Positions 1 to 9,785 of a DNA stretch of 64,000 nucleotides are shown here, piece after piece (position 1 is the first letter of the stretch; every line of letters starts with the position of its first letter). Both the position numbers and the translations under genes were made by a program. Under the pieces are notes generated by a model. It searched no databases, was not told the DNA's origin, and saw only the letters and a program-made list of their open reading frames with translations. Source of the DNA: Candidatus Colwellia aromaticivorans (GTDB lineage Bacteria > Pseudomonadota > Gammaproteobacteria > Enterobacterales > Alteromonadaceae); assembly GCF_003333305.1 (NCBI RefSeq), contig NZ_QOLD01000091.1, positions 1 through 64,000 of the forward strand, read 5' to 3'.

Positions 1-1
1 T

Positions 2-94
2 GAACATCCTGAGCGATGGTCAAAAAAAGAGAGAAACTGGCAGCCAATAGGCGCTGTGGAGTTAAATCCAGAGCAGCACAAAGAAGCTGCTTAA
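2..94 (+). CDS. C-terminal end of a probable IS3-type transposase (partial)
   Basis: An open frame enters from the left edge and stops at TAA 92-94, giving 30 residues. The tail has HPERW followed by RNWQPIGAVELNPE. From memory this resembles the extreme C-terminus of some IS3-family OrfB transposases, which often end in a PERW...RNW...LNPE segment. The catalytic DDE core lies outside the window, so family and intactness cannot be judged. No clear terminal inverted repeat is visible in the following 250 bases. If correct, this is the right end of an insertion sequence or its remnant. The alternative is the end of an unrelated gene. Confidence 0.4.
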   Translation, partial: EHPERWSKKERNWQPIGAVELNPEQHKEAA

Positions 95-353
95 CAATTT
101 AGGCGACAACTGCCTTGAAAAACGCCGGCTGCGTTTATAAATAGAAATATAATTCAAAGAAGAAGCTTCATATTTATCATAACTTAAAGTTTCTCAGATC
201 GTGATACCATCCAGCCTTTAGGTGTTTGCCCTAATTTACACTATGGCTGAAAACAGCAATTTGAAGCTATGGGAAGTCCAGTAAGTAATCTGGCAGTGTT
301 TTGAACACAGGTGGTTACTCATTTCTAATGCACTGTTAATGGTATGCATGTCT

Positions 354-1241
354 TTATTTAGCACTTTTTTGAGTAAAGTAATATTTACCTAAAACCACCA
401 TTAATATTCCACTAAGCACTATGATGGCTGAAATAACGAGACGAATTGTGATTAGCTCAGACACAAATATAACACCGCCTATAGCTGCAATCACAGGAAC
501 AGACAATTGGATAACAGCAGCTTGTGTTGAAGTTAAATCGCCAAGGGCGACATACCATATGGTATAACCTACGCCTGATGTTATAGCTCCTGATATTATC
601 GCTAATACTATTCCTTCGAATGAATAACTCATATTTTGCATGGTAAATAAAGCTAATAATGTGACAAAAGGGATTGTTCTTAAAAAGTTATAAGTTGTAT
701 CCATAAGCGGATTTTTAGAGCCTCGCCCTTTTAAGGTATAAATGCCCCAGGATATTCCAGAGACTGTCATTAATATAAAACCATTAATTGATGGCGTAGT
801 TATATTTGGAAGAATGAGATAAATAAGCCCAGTGAAAGCGAGGAAAACCCCTGACCATTCAATAAGGTGTAATCGCGTACCAGAAATGAGTGATAGCATT
901 ATCATTGTAATCTGAACAGAGCCAAATAGAATAAGTGCGCCTGTACCTGTATCGACAGAAAGGTAAGCATATGAAAATGTTATTGCATAAAGAAACAACG
1001 TAAAACTAGCAGTCCAACTGCCTTTAGATGATGCTCCTTTGTTACTCCCTTTGATGCTCCCCTTAATGCTTAAGATGATAAAAAGAGCAATAGCTCCTGA
1101 TAATAGTCGAATTTCCGTAAAACTTGATGCGTCAATCGCTTCATTACCTAACGCTAAACGACATAGTACAGAATTTGCAGCGAATGCAATTAACGCCAAG
1201 CCTGTAAGTAAGCTTGTTTTTAAAAAAGACTTATTGTTCAT
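354..1241 (-). CDS. DMT-superfamily (EamA-type) permease
   Basis: This 295-residue, very hydrophobic protein has about ten predicted membrane segments in two similar halves, as in EamA/RhaT-type drug/metabolite exporters. The first segment begins near residue 10 and carries ALIAFAANSVLCRLAL; the second half contains GISWGIYTLKGRG and SGVGYTIWYVALGDL, both typical of EamA repeats. A basic tail (GKYYFTQKSAK) ends the protein. A Ser/Lys/Gly-rich loop (KGSIKGSNKGASSKG, about residues 60-75) looks like a small internal expansion. The gene stands alone between a transposase tail and a fold-back repeat that begins at the base after its start codon. The substrate cannot be told from sequence; amino acids or other small metabolites are usual for the family. 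Confidence 0.8.
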   Translation of the reverse strand: MNNKSFLKTSLLTGLALIAFAANSVLCRLALGNEAIDASSFTEIRLLSGAIALFIILSIKGSIKGSNKGASSKGSWTASFTLFLYAITFSYAYLSVDTGTGALILFGSVQITMIMLSLISGTRLHLIEWSGVFLAFTGLIYLILPNITTPSINGFILMTVSGISWGIYTLKGRGSKNPLMDTTYNFLRTIPFVTLLALFTMQNMSYSFEGIVLAIISGAITSGVGYTIWYVALGDLTSTQAAVIQLSVPVIAAIGGVIFVSELITIRLVISAIIVLSGILMVVLGKYYFTQKSAK

Positions 1242-1509
1242 ATATACCCGTTACCATTCAAGATGCAGGTTTCAGAGTGCTTGAGCGATTTCAATTCAAG
1301 GCGCTGTGATGTAATAATGGTTACTCCCTTATAAATCACAGCAACGATGAAGTGATATTGCTCAAGCCCTTCTTCGATGGGTTTAAAAGTAATTTATGCT
1401 ACGTTATTAAATTAAAGAATGGAACAACCATTCTATAAATTTAATGCCTTGCTTAAATGGCTTTTAATTCCCACTGAAATCACGCACTTTGAATGATTAC
1501 GGGTATATA
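1242..1509. repeat. Fold-back intergenic repeat, family A, copy 1
   Basis: The element starts with ATATACCCGTTACCATTCAA and ends with an inverted match (CTTTGAATGATTACGGGTATATA). The interior is also roughly self-complementary: a GGTTACTCCCTT block in the left half is mirrored by GGAACAACCATTCT in the right half. Related copies lie near 5109, 9593, 44665 and 45282, with a fragment near 53675. It has no coding potential. The structure fits a non-autonomous MITE-like element. It sits directly against the start codon of the DMT permease gene and may carry or disrupt that gene's promoter. Confidence 0.8.
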
Positions 1510-1649
1510 CCCATTTAAAACATATCACCCTAATAATGGACAAACTATTGTTGACTAAAATGTTGATGGATGAAAACAGCTAACTGTTACTTTCTCATTT
1601 GTTAGCTTTCTATATGGTTGATTTACCAACATTAAAAACATTCTAAACT

Positions 1650-1838
1650 TTATTGTGAATGCAACGCTATCTTTTTTTTACATCTAATGACTATATCTAT
1701 TTTTTCGTCTTCCGATTTGTCTAGCCAACCCGTAATCTCTGATGAAGACCTATAACACCCCATACAAATATCACTTTCATCTAGATCACACTGACCTATG
1801 CAAGGGGTAATTACCTTTGTACTATTTCCTATAAACAT
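1650..1838 (-). CDS. DUF1289 small cysteine-cluster protein
   Basis: This 62-residue protein carries four cysteines in the DUF1289 arrangement: C13-x3-C17, then C25-x2-C28 inside DICMGCYR, followed by an EITGW segment and a charged helix. DUF1289 proteins are short, and these cysteines are thought to bind a metal or iron-sulfur centre; no reaction is established. The length is normal. The gene stands alone on the minus strand, downstream of a 368-base gap after the tRNA-Leu. The function remains open. Confidence 0.75.
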   Translation of the reverse strand: MFIGNSTKVITPCIGQCDLDESDICMGCYRSSSEITGWLDKSEDEKIDIVIRCKKKIALHSQ

Positions 1839-2138
1839 ATTAGCAATACTCTAATCATGAACAAAACACATGGCAGTATATTGTTTTTTATTTAAATGTC
1901 ATTAAGAATCAGTGTTTGCATCTCTCTTAAATTAACCTATTTAAGCCTACGTCCTAACGAAGAAAAAACGTGGCTTTCCAAACTACGCCACAAACTAGTA
2001 GAAGTAGCTTCTGCTATTTTAGCCTTTTTCAATTATAGTCATTTGAGTAGTACTTGATTCATTCAAAGGAAACCTGTACTACTGACCGTACTACTAAAAC
2101 CTAAGATATCACCATCTTCTAAGGACTACTTCGGACAT
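1839..2138. other. Intergenic stretch without a recognised gene
   Basis: Three hundred bases between the DUF1289 gene and the tRNA-Leu terminator. I see no open frame with family features, no repeat copy and no tRNA. In most gammaproteobacteria the tRNA-Leu next to secG is followed by rimP-nusA-infB, so this stretch marks a break from that common order. Confidence 0.5.
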
Positions 2139-2181
2139 AAAAAAACCGAAATCCCTTATTTCTAAAGGTCATTTCGGTCTT
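2139..2181 (-). terminator. Rho-independent terminator after tRNA-Leu
   Basis: Read on the minus strand, ACCGAAAT pairs with ATTTCGGT around an internal region that also pairs partly (CCTTTAG/AAGGG), and is followed by a run of seven T. It lies about 25 bases downstream of the tRNA-Leu 3' end and should end the tRNA transcript, and possibly the whole secG-side operon. Confidence 0.8.
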
Positions 2182-2206
2182 TATTGGTCTTGTTAGTTCT
2201 ATTTAA

Positions 2207-2291
2207 TGGTGCGGACAGGGGGACTTGAACCCCCACGACCTAAGTCATTAGCCCCTCAAGCTAACGCGTCTACCAATTCCGCCACGTCCGC
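2207..2291 (-). tRNA. tRNA-Leu (anticodon GAG)
   Basis: On the minus strand an 85-nt cloverleaf begins GCGGACGTGGCGGAATTGGT and ends GTCCGCACCA with encoded CCA. The acceptor stem GCGGACG pairs with TGTCCGC including one G-T pair. The anticodon stem TTAGC/GCTAA encloses loop TTGAGGG with anticodon GAG. The T arm has GGGGGTTCAAGTCCCCC. A long variable arm is present, as expected for class II tRNA-Leu. Its place after secG is the usual gammaproteobacterial arrangement. Confidence 0.96.
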
Positions 2292-2363
2292 GCACTATTA
2301 AATATAAACGGTCTAATGTTGTAAGTTATCTTGCTAATATTGAGGTTTATCAGCTAACTTAAA

Positions 2364-2768
2364 TTACTTGGGTACATCACTATCATTATTTTTAGTAACA
2401 GGTGCATCAGAAGCTGGTACATCACTATTTCCACTGATAGTAGACTCCGCACTTTCACCTGGAATAGCATCAGTAGCAATTGTTTGTTCACTCACAGGAG
2501 CACTTAGATTATTCCATTCATCAACTGCTTTAGTTCTGTTAGCCGTTAAATTACCTAAAACTAAGCTAATAACAAAAAAGGCAACCGCTAACCAAGTAGT
2601 CGCTTTAGTTAAGAAGTTACCTGAGCCACCAGAACCAAAAACAGTAGCTGAAGAGCCTGCACCAAAAGATGCTCCCATATCAGCCCCTTTACCCTGTTGA
2701 ATTAGCACTAAACCAATTAACGTTAAGGCAATAAGTACATAGGCAATAATTAAAACTTGATAAAACAT
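2364..2768 (-). CDS. secG: Protein translocase subunit SecG
   Basis: SecG is the small accessory subunit of the SecYEG channel in the inner membrane and helps SecA-driven export. The 134-residue protein has two membrane segments (about 3-22 and 54-72) separated by the conserved GKGADMGASFGAGSSATVFGS loop region, which includes the characteristic QQGKGADMGASFG motif and ends near NFLTKATTWLA. It is slightly longer than E. coli SecG because of a Ser/Asp/Pro-rich acidic tail. It lies two bases after tpiA and before tRNA-Leu, the usual order, so it is probably cotranscribed with tpiA. Confidence 0.95.
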   Translation of the reverse strand: MFYQVLIIAYVLIALTLIGLVLIQQGKGADMGASFGAGSSATVFGSGGSGNFLTKATTWLAVAFFVISLVLGNLTANRTKAVDEWNNLSAPVSEQTIATDAIPGESAESTISGNSDVPASDAPVTKNNDSDVPK

Positions 2769-2770
2769 TT

Positions 2771-3541
2771 TTACTTTCCTTTAGCTGTTGAGCAAATCAC
2801 TTTAAATTGTTCAACTTGTAAACTAGCACCACCAATAAGACCACCGTCTATATCAGGTTGTGCGAATAATTCTTCACAGTTTGACGCATTCACGCTGCCA
2901 CCGTATAACAAAGGCACTTTATCCGCCACATTTGCATTAACTTTAGCTAAAAACTGGCGAATAAATTTATGTGTTTCTTGTGCCATCTCGCTTGATGCTG
3001 TTTTACCAGTACCTATTGCCCAAACAGGCTCATAAGCGATAACAACATCAATAAATTTTTCAATACCTACTTCATCAATTACTGGTTGTAATTGCGATGC
3101 TAATACTGTTTCTGTTTGTTCTGCAACACGCTCTGCTTCGCTCTCACCAATACATAAAATAGGTGTTATACCTGCTTTTAGTGCTGCATTCACTTTATGC
3201 GCAATTTGCGTAGACGTTTCTTTGTAGTAACTTCTACGTTCAGAGTGACCTATGATAGCAAACTCTACCGATAATTCCTGCAACATTTGTGTGGAAACTT
3301 CACCCGTATAAGCACCGCTTTCATGAGCACTTATATTTTGAGCGCCAACATGGATTACTTTATCTAATTTATTTACTTTCGCCTGAGAAATCAATTCAGA
3401 TAAAAAAGGAAAGCTCGGGCAAATAACAACATCAACATTTTCTTGAAGTTCAACCGACGTTAAACCATCAATTATGGTGTTTATTAAAGCTAAACCGCCA
3501 TTCATTTTCCAATTAGCTGCAACGATTGCACGTCTAGCCAT
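2771..3541 (-). CDS. tpiA: Triosephosphate isomerase
   Basis: The enzyme interconverts dihydroxyacetone phosphate and glyceraldehyde 3-phosphate in glycolysis and gluconeogenesis. The 256-residue TIM-barrel protein has all catalytic elements: the N-terminal ANWKMNG with the substrate-binding lysine, GHSERR with the electrophilic histidine, AYEPVWAIGTGK with the general-base glutamate and the flexible loop 6, and the C-terminal YGGSVN and GGLIGGASL phosphate-binding segments. Length is normal. The start ATG of MARRAIVAANWKMN follows an AAGGGGAA ribosome-binding sequence. It lies between glmM and secG on the same strand and abuts secG. Confidence 0.97.
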   Translation of the reverse strand: MARRAIVAANWKMNGGLALINTIIDGLTSVELQENVDVVICPSFPFLSELISQAKVNKLDKVIHVGAQNISAHESGAYTGEVSTQMLQELSVEFAIIGHSERRSYYKETSTQIAHKVNAALKAGITPILCIGESEAERVAEQTETVLASQLQPVIDEVGIEKFIDVVIAYEPVWAIGTGKTASSEMAQETHKFIRQFLAKVNANVADKVPLLYGGSVNASNCEELFAQPDIDGGLIGGASLQVEQFKVICSTAKGK

Positions 3542-3707
3542 TTTTATTCCCCTTGCTACTCTTCAACGCATTGTAAAATAAAGCCGCGAGATATTAACCA
3601 ACATAGGATTAAGTTACAAGTGATAAGTTAAAATCAATCAACTTTCTGCTAATATCGTGCTCAACTGCTGTTTTTTACAACACAAAAAATTAAAACAGTA
3701 AAACTGG

Positions 3708-5045
3708 TTAACTCGCTAACTTCACTGAGTCAGCAATTTCATGTGCTAAGCTAGTTACTTCATCAAGTTCAGGACCTTCTACCATTACACGTATTAACGG
3801 CTCTGTACCTGATTTACGCAATAATACCCGACCACGACCAGATAATTGAGCACTAGCCTTATCAACACAAGCTTGAACACTTGACGCATTAATAGGGTCA
3901 CCACCGCCAGAGAAGCGTACATTAACAAGTATTTGTGGCAACATGGTCATGCCTTGTCGTAATTCAAATAACGATACCTTACGCTGACAAACAGCTGTTA
4001 GTACGTTAAGTGCAGCGATAATACCATCCCCTGTAGAGGTATGATTTAAATTGATAATATGACCAGAATTTTCAGCGCCTAATTTCCAACCTTTTTCTCT
4101 AAGCATTTGCATTACATACCTATCACCAACATTACTACGAGCAAAAGGTATATCAAGCTGCCCTAACGCTAATTCAAGGCCCATATTACTCATCAAGGTA
4201 CCAACAACCCCCCCTTGCAAGTTACCTGATTTTAAATCATTACACGCGATAATATAAACCGCTTCATCGCCATCGATCACATAGCCAGTGTGATCAACCA
4301 TCATTAAGCGATCACCATCACCATCAAGCGCGACTCCTAAATCAGCTTTGTGTTCTATCACTGCAGCTTGTATTTGCTCCATTGATGTTGCGCCACAACC
4401 GTCATTTATATTAGTACCATTAGGCGATGTGCCAACTTCAATAACAGTAGCGCCTAATTCACGAAAAACATTCGGTGCAATATGGTAGGTTGCACCATGG
4501 GCACAATCAACAACAATGGTTAAGTTTTGCAAAGATAACTGGCTTGGGAAATTACTCTTACAAAATTCGATATATCGACCTGCCGCATCTTCAATACGAT
4601 TTGCTTTACCTAAACCCCCTGACTCTACACAACCCATCGGTTTATCTAATTCAGCTTCAATGGCAATTTCCACATCATCAGGTAATTTCTGACCATCTTG
4701 TGAGAAAAATTTGATGCCGTTATCATAAAAAGGGTTATGAGAAGCACTGATAACAATACCGGCTTCAGCACGAAATGTTTTAGTTAAATAGGCAATGGCT
4801 GGGGTAGGCATTGGCCCAAGCAAACCGATATCAATACCTGCAGCAGAAAAGCCAGCTTCAAGTGCGGATTCAAACATATAACCAGAAATACGCGTATCTT
4901 TACCAATTAACACTTTTTTTGTGCCTTGTGCCGCCAATACTTTACCGGCTGCATAGCCTAACTTCATAACAAACTCAGGAGTAACTGGGTATTGACCTAC
5001 TAAACCACGTATACCGTCAGTACCAAAATATTTACGATTAGACAT
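3708..5045 (-). CDS. glmM: Phosphoglucosamine mutase
   Basis: GlmM converts glucosamine 6-phosphate to glucosamine 1-phosphate on the way to UDP-GlcNAc for peptidoglycan and lipopolysaccharide. The 445-residue protein begins [14 protein letters not shown], carries the phosphoserine loop [14 protein letters not shown] near residue 100, the metal-binding DGDGDR loop near 240, the sugar-binding ENSGH near 325 and the phosphate-binding [15 protein letters not shown] near the C-terminus. All domains are intact. In many relatives folP, glmM, tpiA and secG are consecutive; here a fold-back repeat of about 317 bp separates folP from glmM and may change coupling between them. Confidence 0.97.
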   Translation of the reverse strand: MSNRKYFGTDGIRGLVGQYPVTPEFVMKLGYAAGKVLAAQGTKKVLIGKDTRISGYMFESALEAGFSAAGIDIGLLGPMPTPAIAYLTKTFRAEAGIVISASHNPFYDNGIKFFSQDGQKLPDDVEIAIEAELDKPMGCVESGGLGKANRIEDAAGRYIEFCKSNFPSQLSLQNLTIVVDCAHGATYHIAPNVFRELGATVIEVGTSPNGTNINDGCGATSMEQIQAAVIEHKADLGVALDGDGDRLMMVDHTGYVIDGDEAVYIIACNDLKSGNLQGGVVGTLMSNMGLELALGQLDIPFARSNVGDRYVMQMLREKGWKLGAENSGHIINLNHTSTGDGIIAALNVLTAVCQRKVSLFELRQGMTMLPQILVNVRFSGGGDPINASSVQACVDKASAQLSGRGRVLLRKSGTEPLIRVMVEGPELDEVTSLAHEIADSVKLAS

Positions 5046-5108
5046 TTTTATTCTTCCTTTAATCTTTGCTTAAAGCGTTTAGCTTTAACATTTTTATACT
5101 GTACTAAT

Positions 5109-5425
5109 GTATACCCGTTCTACTTGAAGATGCATGATTCAGCTGGAATTAGAAACGCTTTTAGGCAAGGCATTGATTGAAGAGAATGGTTACTCCCTTC
5201 TCAAAATCAATAACGCAGCATAAAACGCTTCTAAACCAGCCCTTTGGGGAAGGCTGAGCAAATCATATTCTGCGTTACATTTCTTTTTAAGGACGCTACA
5301 TGGAAGTAGCTTATTAGAGAATGCAGGAGCATATTCTCCTGAATAACCCTTAATAAAAAAATGCGCCTTGATTATGAATCGCTCAGGCTTCCTGAAACGA
5401 GCACCTTCAAGTGGAACGGGTATAT
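5109..5425. repeat. Fold-back intergenic repeat, family A, copy 2
   Basis: Left end GTATACCCGTTCTACTTGAA and right end TTCAAGTGGAACGGGTATAT are inverted matches. The left half contains the AGGCAAGGCATTGATTGAAG and GGTTACTCCCTT blocks shared with other family A copies. The middle is longer than in copy 3: it adds a block ending near 5340 that copy 3 lacks. The element fills most of the glmM-folP gap. Confidence 0.85.
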
Positions 5426-5440
5426 TACATTAGTAAGCGG

Positions 5441-6292
5441 TCATATTTGATATTTAGCAACCGCTTTTAAAATTTTTATTGCATCCACACTTTCTTGTAC
5501 ATCATGAACACGTATAATATTAGCCCCCTGTTGAATGGCAACTATTGCTGCGGCCAAACTACCCGCTAAGCGTTCATTCACATCTCTATTCAATAAGTTG
5601 CCGATCATTGATTTACGGGAAATTCCTGCTAACAGCGGTAAGCCAAGTGCCTTAAACTCAGTAAACTTAGCAAGCACTTCATAATTGTGTGCGACTGTTT
5701 TACCAAAACCAAAACCGGGATCCAACACTAATCGCTCTTTATTAATGCCACTTCGTTCACAGCAGTTAATGCGCTGTTTAAAGAACTCAAGTATATCATC
5801 AATAATATCCTTATATTGTGGGTTTTCTTGCATTGACCGTGGCATGCCTTGCATATGCATAAGGCAAACAGCAATGTTGCTTTGCGCAACAACCTCAAGG
5901 CAACCTTCATTTTGCAATGCGCGAACGTCATTAATCATATCAGCACCATAGATAATGGCTTCAGACATGACTTCAGCTTTTGAAGTATCAATAGACACAT
6001 TGATATCAAAGCGTGATTTTATTGCTTTAAGTAATGGAATGACACGAACAATTTCATCTTGCACCCTTACATCAACGGCACCAGGACGTGTAGACTCCCC
6101 TCCGATGTCGATAATATCAACACCCTGTTCAATCATTTGCTCTACTTGTTTTAATGCACTATCAAAGTGAGTAAATTGCCCACCATCAGAAAAAGAGTCA
6201 GGTGTAACATTCAATATTCCCATTACTTGGACAGTATCCAATTGATTTTTTATTGAGGCACTGAAGTTTGCTTGCGTAGTTTTTGACATCAT
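5441..6292 (-). CDS. folP: Dihydropteroate synthase
   Basis: FolP joins p-aminobenzoate to dihydropterin pyrophosphate in folate synthesis and is the sulfonamide target. The 283-residue TIM-barrel protein carries MGILNVTPDSFSDGG, DIGGESTRPGA, NVSIDTSKAEVM, INDVRAL, LDPGFGFGKT with the pterin-site region, and the C-terminal IIRVHDV segment. Length and motifs are typical. The ATG at 6292 is followed by a polar leader of about 20 residues before the conserved core; a second Met at residue 2 is equally possible. It lies between ftsH and glmM, with a terminator separating it from ftsH, so it may have its own promoter. Confidence 0.96.
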   Translation of the reverse strand: MMSKTTQANFSASIKNQLDTVQVMGILNVTPDSFSDGGQFTHFDSALKQVEQMIEQGVDIIDIGGESTRPGAVDVRVQDEIVRVIPLLKAIKSRFDINVSIDTSKAEVMSEAIIYGADMINDVRALQNEGCLEVVAQSNIAVCLMHMQGMPRSMQENPQYKDIIDDILEFFKQRINCCERSGINKERLVLDPGFGFGKTVAHNYEVLAKFTEFKALGLPLLAGISRKSMIGNLLNRDVNERLAGSLAAAIVAIQQGANIIRVHDVQESVDAIKILKAVAKYQI

Positions 6293-6334
6293 GATTTATT
6301 TTTATAACTAATTTTATAACCGGTTTTATAAAAT

Positions 6335-6369
6335 AAAACCTCGATGTTTCTATTAAACATCGAGGTTTT
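6335..6369 (-). terminator. Terminator between ftsH and folP
   Basis: AAAACCTCGATGTTT pairs perfectly with AAACATCGAGGTTTT around a short loop; on the minus strand it is followed by TATTTT. It lies 47 bases after the ftsH stop and is the natural end of the rlmE-ftsH transcript. Confidence 0.85.
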
Positions 6370-6415
6370 TATTTCTTTATTATTTTCATAATCTATTGAA
6401 AATAATAAATATTAA

Positions 6416-8392
6416 CTACTTAGCAGGTGTATCACTGCTTGGCTCAGATAAATCAGGGCTTGGCTTTTCTTTCACTATATCTTCTTTTTTAGCCGCAGTA
6501 TCACCACTATCACTTGAATTGCTGTTTGAATTGCTGTTTGAATCTGAGCTATTGTCATCCCAACCAGCAGGTTTACGAACCTCAGTTCTCGCCATCAAGT
6601 CATCAATTTGCAACGCATCAATAGTTTCATATTTCATTAGCGCATCTTTCATCGCATGTAAAATATCTAAGTTATCTTTGATTAATGTTTCTGCTCGGTC
6701 GTAGTTGCGATTAACAACAGCTTTTATTTCTGCATCAATTAATTTCGCTGTCTCGTCTGACATGTGTAGCGACTTAGAAGACGTACGCCCTAAGAATACT
6801 TCACCTTCTTCTTCAGCAAAAAGCATAGGACCTAATTTCTCAGAAAGCCCCCATTGAGTAACCATTTTACGGGCAATATTAGTAGCGCGTTCAATATCAT
6901 TTGACGCGCCTGTTGATACTTTATCACTACCGTAAATAACTTCTTCGGCGATACGACCACCATACAAAGAAGAAATGTTACTTTCTAAATGTTGCTTAGA
7001 ATGGCTGAATCTATCTTGTTCTGGTAAGTACATAGTTACACCCAACGCACGACCACGTGGAATAATACTTACTTTATATACTGGATCATGATCTGGCACT
7101 AATCGGCCAATAAGTGCATGACCTGCTTCATGGTATGCAGTCATTTCTTTTTCAGACTCTGACATCACCATTGATTTACGTTCAGAACCCATCATGATTT
7201 TATCTTTAGCGGTATCAAATTCATGCATACTAACAACACGACGTGATGTACGGGCAGAGCATAATGCAGCTTCATTCACTAAGTTAGCTAAATCGGCACC
7301 TGAAAAGCCTGGTGTACCACGAGCAATAACAGACGCTTTTACATCATCCCCTAAAGGAACTTTACGCATATGCACTTTTAATATTTGCTCACGACCACGA
7401 ATATCAGGTAACCCGACAGTTACTTGGCGATCAAAACGACCTGGACGTAATAATGCAGGGTCTAATACATCTGGACGGTTAGTCGCAGCAATAACAATAA
7501 CGCCTTCATTACCTTCAAAACCATCCATTTCAACTAGCATTTGGTTCAACGTTTGCTCGCGTTCATCGTGACCACCACCCATGCCTGCACCACGTTGGCG
7601 ACCTACGGCATCAATCTCATCGATGAATATAATACAAGGAGCTGCTTTTTTTGCTTGCTCGAACATATCTCGAACACGCGAAGCACCAACACCAACAAAC
7701 ATTTCAACAAAGTCTGAACCTGAAATAGTAAAAAACGGTACTTTTGCTTCACCAGCAATCGCTTTTGCTAATAACGTTTTACCTGTACCCGGCTGACCCA
7801 CCAATAAAATACCTGAAGGAATACGACCACCTAATTTTTGGAATTTTGTTGGCTCTCTTAAGTAATCAACTAATTCAGCGACATCTTCTTTGGCTTCATC
7901 ACAACCCGCAACATCAGCAAAGGTTGTTTTTATTTGGTCTTCACTTAATTGACGCGCCTTAGATTTACCAAAAGACATAGCACCTTTACCGCCGCCACCT
8001 TGCATTTGACGCATAAAGAAAATCCATACGCCAATGAGTAAGATCATAGGGAACCACGAAACAAAAATTGTGGTTAAAAAGCTGGTTTCTTCAGGAAGTT
8101 TACCTTGTGCACGCACACCTTGTTTCACTAAATCATTAATTAAGTCACGATCATAGCCACCAGGGATAACGGTTTTATAGCTTTCGCCACTACGTTTTTC
8201 ACCAGTAATTACACCATTCCTATCAACATTAGCATCACGAATCTGTCCTTGACGAACATCGGTGATAAATCGTGTGTAATCCGTCTCATTTTCAGTGACT
8301 GTATTAGGTGAAAAGCTCTGAAAAACAGACATTAACACAACGGCTATAACTAACCATAAAATAATATTTTTTGCCATATCACTCAACTTCAT
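6416..8392 (-). CDS. ftsH: ATP-dependent zinc metalloprotease FtsH
   Basis: FtsH is the membrane-anchored AAA+ protease that degrades unassembled membrane proteins and regulators such as LpxC. The 658-residue protein has an N-terminal membrane segment (about 9-24), a periplasmic domain, a second segment (about 106-127), Walker A GQPGTGKT at 199-206, Walker [12 protein letters not shown], the second region of homology with [19 protein letters not shown], and the zinc site HEAGHA near 417. The tail is a low-complexity Ser/Asn/Asp stretch ([17 protein letters not shown]) that is longer than usual. It follows rlmE on the same strand, as in most gammaproteobacteria, and is closed by the terminator at 6335-6369. 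Confidence 0.98.
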   Translation of the reverse strand: MKLSDMAKNIILWLVIAVVLMSVFQSFSPNTVTENETDYTRFITDVRQGQIRDANVDRNGVITGEKRSGESYKTVIPGGYDRDLINDLVKQGVRAQGKLPEETSFLTTIFVSWFPMILLIGVWIFFMRQMQGGGGKGAMSFGKSKARQLSEDQIKTTFADVAGCDEAKEDVAELVDYLREPTKFQKLGGRIPSGILLVGQPGTGKTLLAKAIAGEAKVPFFTISGSDFVEMFVGVGASRVRDMFEQAKKAAPCIIFIDEIDAVGRQRGAGMGGGHDEREQTLNQMLVEMDGFEGNEGVIVIAATNRPDVLDPALLRPGRFDRQVTVGLPDIRGREQILKVHMRKVPLGDDVKASVIARGTPGFSGADLANLVNEAALCSARTSRRVVSMHEFDTAKDKIMMGSERKSMVMSESEKEMTAYHEAGHALIGRLVPDHDPVYKVSIIPRGRALGVTMYLPEQDRFSHSKQHLESNISSLYGGRIAEEVIYGSDKVSTGASNDIERATNIARKMVTQWGLSEKLGPMLFAEEEGEVFLGRTSSKSLHMSDETAKLIDAEIKAVVNRNYDRAETLIKDNLDILHAMKDALMKYETIDALQIDDLMARTEVRKPAGWDDNSSDSNSNSNSNSSDSGDTAAKKEDIVKEKPSPDLSEPSSDTPAK

Positions 8393-8541
8393 GACCTCTT
8401 TGGGGTTGATAAATTTATTAAAACAATACTGTATAACTTTATTGTGTCTAATTTACTATAATTCAAGGGTAGTAGCCATTTAACTTTAGTCACCATTTAC
8501 AACTAGTAACATAATATCCGTTAGTTTCAAGTAACAAACAG

Positions 8542-9168
8542 TTATTTAAAATTAGTAGCCACTAAATAAACTTCACGAGAACGAGCTCGAGATGACTCTG
8601 GTTTACGAGTTTTAACATTTTTAAATACAGTGCGAAGCGCTTTCATATAATCTTCAAAGCCCGCCCCTTGAAATACTTTGACAACAAAAGCACCATTAGG
8701 TTTCAATACCTGATGACACATATCCAAGGCTAATTCCACTAAATACATACTACGCGCTGAATCAGCACTTTCATTACCTGTCATATTTGCCGCCATATCA
8801 GACATAACAACATCAATGTTTTTTCCATTAATACGCTGAAGCAAGGCATCAAGAACTACCTCTTCACGAAAGTCGCCCTCTAAAAAGTCAACACCAGCAA
8901 TAGCATCCATAGGTAAAATATCACAGGCAATCACCTGCCCTTTATCACCAACAACCTTAACAGCATATTCAGACCATCCCCCAGGAGCGGCGCCTAAATC
9001 AACGACCTTCATGCCCTGCTTAATAAGTTTATCTTTATTATTTATTTCTTCAATTTTAAAGATAGCACGTGAACGTAAGCCAAGCTTTTTAGCTTTTTTA
9101 ACATATTCATCTTCAAAGTGTTCATCAAGCCAACGCTGTGAACTATTGGTATGTTTTTTCTTTACCAT
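8542..9168 (-). CDS. rlmE: 23S rRNA 2'-O-methyltransferase RlmE (RrmJ/FtsJ)
   Basis: RlmE methylates U2552 of 23S rRNA using S-adenosylmethionine. The 208-residue protein has the SAM motif [14 protein letters not shown], the [11 protein letters not shown] segment with its catalytic lysine, GDF and [14 protein letters not shown] around the catalytic aspartate, and the FVVKVFQG strand with the second catalytic lysine. Length is normal. It is the first gene before ftsH and is divergent from yhbY across an 86-base promoter gap, the classic order. Confidence 0.97.
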   Translation of the reverse strand: MVKKKHTNSSQRWLDEHFEDEYVKKAKKLGLRSRAIFKIEEINNKDKLIKQGMKVVDLGAAPGGWSEYAVKVVGDKGQVIACDILPMDAIAGVDFLEGDFREEVVLDALLQRINGKNIDVVMSDMAANMTGNESADSARSMYLVELALDMCHQVLKPNGAFVVKVFQGAGFEDYMKALRTVFKNVKTRKPESSRARSREVYLVATNFK

Positions 9169-9254
9169 GTTTATTTTCTACTATTTATAGATATTAGCTG
9201 TTAGATAAGGGTAAAATAGCGTTAATTCAAGTTAACAACTATCGAAATTTATTA

Positions 9255-9551
9255 ATGAACTTAAATAAAAAGCAAATTCAATACTTAAAAGGTGTTGCCC
9301 ACCCACTAAAACCTATTGTTTTATTAGGTAATAATGGCTTAACTGAAGCTGTTGTAGCCGAAATAGATTACGCACTTAATCACCATGAATTGATTAAGGT
9401 AAAAATCCCAACTGATGATAAAGAAACTAAAGGGTTAATTGTTGAAGCAATTTGCCGTGAAACTAAATCAACTAAAATACAAGTGATAGGTAAAACGTTA
9501 GTCATTTATCGTCAAAGTGAAGAACATAAGATCCGAATTCCTAAAATTTAA
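9255..9551 (+). CDS. yhbY: Ribosome-assembly RNA-binding protein YhbY
   Basis: The 98-residue CRS1/YhbY-domain protein binds RNA and acts in large-subunit assembly. It starts MNLNKKQIQYLKGVAHPLKP and holds the family motif VLLGNNGLTEAVVAEID (the GxxG-like loop) and the C-terminal IGKTLVIYR strand. Length is exactly typical. It is divergent from rlmE; this pairing is common in gammaproteobacteria. A hairpin at 9564-9587 and a family A repeat follow. Confidence 0.95.
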   Translation: MNLNKKQIQYLKGVAHPLKPIVLLGNNGLTEAVVAEIDYALNHHELIKVKIPTDDKETKGLIVEAICRETKSTKIQVIGKTLVIYRQSEEHKIRIPKI

Positions 9552-9563
9552 AACAAAATGGTA

Positions 9564-9587
9564 AGCGACAAGTTAATGTTTGTCGCT
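9564..9587 (+). terminator. Weak hairpin after yhbY
   Basis: AGCGACA pairs with TGTCGCT around a loop of about ten bases, 12 bases after the yhbY stop. It is followed by only a short T-poor sequence, so termination may be inefficient or Rho-dependent. Confidence 0.45.
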
Positions 9588-9592
9588 ACTTA

Positions 9593-9778
9593 ATACCCGT
9601 TCCACTTGAAGATGCATGATTCAGCTGGAATTAGCAACCTCTTTAGGCAAGGCATTGATTGAAGAGAATGGTTATTCAGGATAATGTGCTCCTGAATAAC
9701 CCTTAATAAAAAAATGCGCCTTGATTATGAATCGCTCAGACTTCCTGAAACGAGCATCTTCAAGTGGAGCGGGTATAT
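9593..9778. repeat. Fold-back intergenic repeat, family A, copy 3
   Basis: Left end ATACCCGTTCCACTTGAAGA and right end TCTTCAAGTGGAGCGGGTAT are near-perfect inverted matches. It is about 186 bp and very close to copy 2 at both ends, but lacks its middle section; the joint falls at GGTTATTCAGG. This shows that family A comes in long and short versions. Confidence 0.85.
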
Positions 9779-9785
9779 GTATTTG

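Noticed and set aside
2368-2700. Antisense frames over secG, tpiA, pheT, ftsH and RND genes
   Set aside because: They are shadows of strong conserved genes, with no family features of their own.
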